Source: Limibacterium fermenti (GTDB lineage Bacteria > Bacteroidota > Bacteroidia > Bacteroidales > Dysgonomonadaceae). Taken from it: a stretch of DNA of 64,000 bases. This document shows, one piece after another, positions 62,546-64,000 of this stretch (its first letter is position 1; each line of letters starts with the position of its first letter). A model generated the notes under the pieces. The model was not told where the DNA came from. It ran no database searches and saw only the letters and a list, made by a program, of their open reading frames with translations. The stretch spans positions 3,286,001 to 3,350,000 of the forward strand of contig NZ_CP159486.1 in the NCBI RefSeq assembly GCF_041902845.1, given 5' to 3'. A program made the position numbers and the translations under genes.

Positions 62546-64000
62546 TTAAAAATCAATTTGAACACCGAATGTATAGGTAGCAGTCAAAGGATAAACTTGC
62601 GTATCCCATCCTTCAGCATCCGACAATTCAGGTGTGAAGCTGTTGGCCTTGAACCATGTCAATGGGCGGTCGGCCGTCAACGAGAGACGAACACCGGGTA
62701 GAGTATAGCCCCCCATTCTAATATCTCGGAATGAATAACCGAGAGTAACGTTTTGGATGCGGAAATAATCCGATTTTTCAACAAAATAAGATGCACTATT
62801 ACTGTCGGACACGTTCCATGTCTTCAACAATGCTTTCGACGAGGGATTTTCGTTGGTGGAACCGGCCCCTGTCCAACGATTGTTATATTGGTTTTTGTCG
62901 AAGTTATAATTGGATGCGGCATAACGCAGTGCCCGTTTCCTGTTCCAAAGTTCGCCTCCGAGTTGTCCATAAGTGGTCAATCCGAAGTCCAGATTTTTGT
63001 AGGCAAATCCTACATTAAATCCATACGTGAGATCAGGAATATAAGAACCGAGGATTTGTTTGTCACTTCCGTCAATGACATTGTCATTATTCACATCTTC
63101 GTATTTGAAGTCTCCGGGTTCAAGTCCGTTTGCTACAGCAATCGGATCAGCTTGTACTTCCTCTGCCGTTTGATAGACTCCTACGACCTTGAATCCGTAA
63201 TAGGAATTCATTTTCTCACCCACTTTATTTACCGTTTTACCACCCTTGATAATCGTCATATTATCTTTCAAGCTTTTAACTTCATTGTGCAAGAACGAAA
63301 GATTGGCTCCGACGTTATAGGCAAAATCTTTTCCGATATTATCGTTCCAGTTTAAAGATAAGTCGACACCGGTGTTTAAAATCTCGCCGTAATTTCCTGC
63401 CAGCGTAGTGCCTTGCATGGGAATTTTAGGAGAAATAACAGCGTTTTCCGTGATTCGGTAATACCAGTCGATATCGGCATTCAACCGGTTTCTTAAAGTC
63501 GAGAAGCTCGCGCCGATGTTTGTTTCGTTCACGACTTCCCAACCAAGCCAACTAAAATTGGATGAATTGGTATAACCATCAAGGGCATTGTTGGGGCCAA
63601 ACACTGCTTGTACATTTTCAATGCTTGCAAAACCGGCACTTGCGGCAATTTTATCATTTCCTAACTTACCCCAACTTGTACGAAGTTTTAAGTAATCGAA
63701 TACCTTTTGGTCTTTCATGAAAGGTTCTTGTGAAACCACCCATGCAGCGCCTATCGACGGGAAATATCCCCATTGGTCGTTGTACTTTGAAGAACCGTCG
63801 GCACGGTAGGTGAGCATCAACATATACTTATCATCGTAATTGTAGTTTAAGCGGGTGAAGTACGACAAACCACGGTAACGCCAACCATCGTCGGTCACTG
63901 TTGCACCCTCTTTATTACCTAAGGCAATATATTTCCATACATCACTGCCTTCGGGCACATTAGTTGCTGTTCCTTCCAACTTTTTGTACTGTTCTTGCCG
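62546..64000 (-). CDS. SusC family TonB-dependent transporter (C-terminal part)
   Basis: The frame is open to the right edge of the window (last 484 codons). It encodes the second half of a SusC beta-barrel: YDDKYMLMLTYRADGSSKYN, GAAWVVSQEPFM, DLSLNWNDNIG and the C-terminus YTFGVQIDF with final Phe. The plug and N-terminal domains lie outside. It is the first gene seen of the glucan locus, paired with the SusD at 61022. Confidence 0.92.
   Translation of the reverse strand, partial: RQEQYKKLEGTATNVPEGSDVWKYIALGNKEGATVTDDGWRYRGLSYFTRLNYNYDDKYMLMLTYRADGSSKYNDQWGYFPSIGAAWVVSQEPFMKDQKVFDYLKLRTSWGKLGNDKIAASAGFASIENVQAVFGPNNALDGYTNSSNFSWLGWEVVNETNIGASFSTLRNRLNADIDWYYRITENAVISPKIPMQGTTLAGNYGEILNTGVDLSLNWNDNIGKDFAYNVGANLSFLHNEVKSLKDNMTIIKGGKTVNKVGEKMNSYYGFKVVGVYQTAEEVQADPIAVANGLEPGDFKYEDVNNDNVIDGSDKQILGSYIPDLTYGFNVGFAYKNLDFGLTTYGQLGGELWNRKRALRYAASNYNFDKNQYNNRWTGAGSTNENPSSKALLKTWNVSDSNSASYFVEKSDYFRIQNVTLGYSFRDIRMGGYTLPGVRLSLTADRPLTWFKANSFTPELSDAEGWDTQVYPLTATYTFGVQIDF

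Overview
The window looks like a Bacteroidales chromosome, most probably Parabacteroides-like (Tannerellaceae); this is inferred from gene content, not from a marker gene. The evidence is three SusC/SusD outer-membrane pairs, lipoprotein signals ending in Cys, promoters of the Bacteroidetes type (TTG, about 20 bases, TAnnTTTG), DUF3244, DUF1896 and DUF3945 proteins, and a CTnDOT-style mobile-element module. I found no rRNA, tRNA or CRISPR array.

Layout. (1) 1-17320, all on the minus strand: an integrative-element segment. From its promoter side (right to left) it has an XRE regulator, an HTH protein, a Toprim/RecA-like primase-helicase, a second HTH protein, a DUF4099/DUF3945 protein, topoisomerase III (topB), a Fic protein, DUF1896 and a 2116-residue N6-adenine methylase/helicase. 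Two TetR regulators and the start of an alpha-oxoamine synthase follow. The order resembles the CTnDOT excision operon, but no integrase lies in the window. (2) 17363-24994: an accessory island bounded by two copies of a 116-base repeat that ends in a terminator hairpin. It holds an ATP-grasp ligase/alpha-beta hydrolase pair, a broken HxlR gene, an internally deleted DUF4143 ATPase, a HipBST-type toxin-antitoxin operon with two operator-like repeats, and an IS110-family element. (3) 25218-31148: ordinary chromosome with an ABC-F ATPase, a DEAD-box helicase, an AraC protein overlapping a DUF3244 gene, and a membrane TPR regulator. (4) 31260-32420: decayed fragments of DUF4143, AbiEi/AbiEii and HipA genes. 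(5) 32786-39136: a SusCD pair and a TlpA-type thioredoxin lipoprotein. (6) 39640-42405: a frameshifted thioredoxin gene, a tiny secreted-peptide ORF and a second, apparently identical IS110 copy. (7) 42447-52689: SusCD with a surface lipoprotein, an M16 zinc protease and a beta-propeller-like lipoprotein, plus a convergent metallophosphoesterase; it looks like a peptide-uptake locus. (8) 52858-53354: a non-coding array of 24 degenerate 20-21 base units. (9) 53421-64000: a polysaccharide utilisation locus with SusC (partial), SusD, three GH144-like/glycoamylase-fold enzymes and a GH3 beta-glucosidase, best read as beta-1,2-glucan degradation.

How the parts work together: in the glucan locus SusCD imports oligosaccharides, the three endo-acting lipoproteins or secreted enzymes cut the polymer, and the GH3 enzyme releases glucose. 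Hairpins between susD and the enzymes, and after the first susD, would set unequal expression. The mobile segment is a replication/excision module; the island next to it collects toxin-antitoxin and metabolic cargo. The features I consider most worth study are the 24-unit array, the HipBST operon with its operator-promoter-operator layout, the repeat with a covarying hairpin and the possible RNA gene it terminates, and the ATP-grasp/hydrolase pair.
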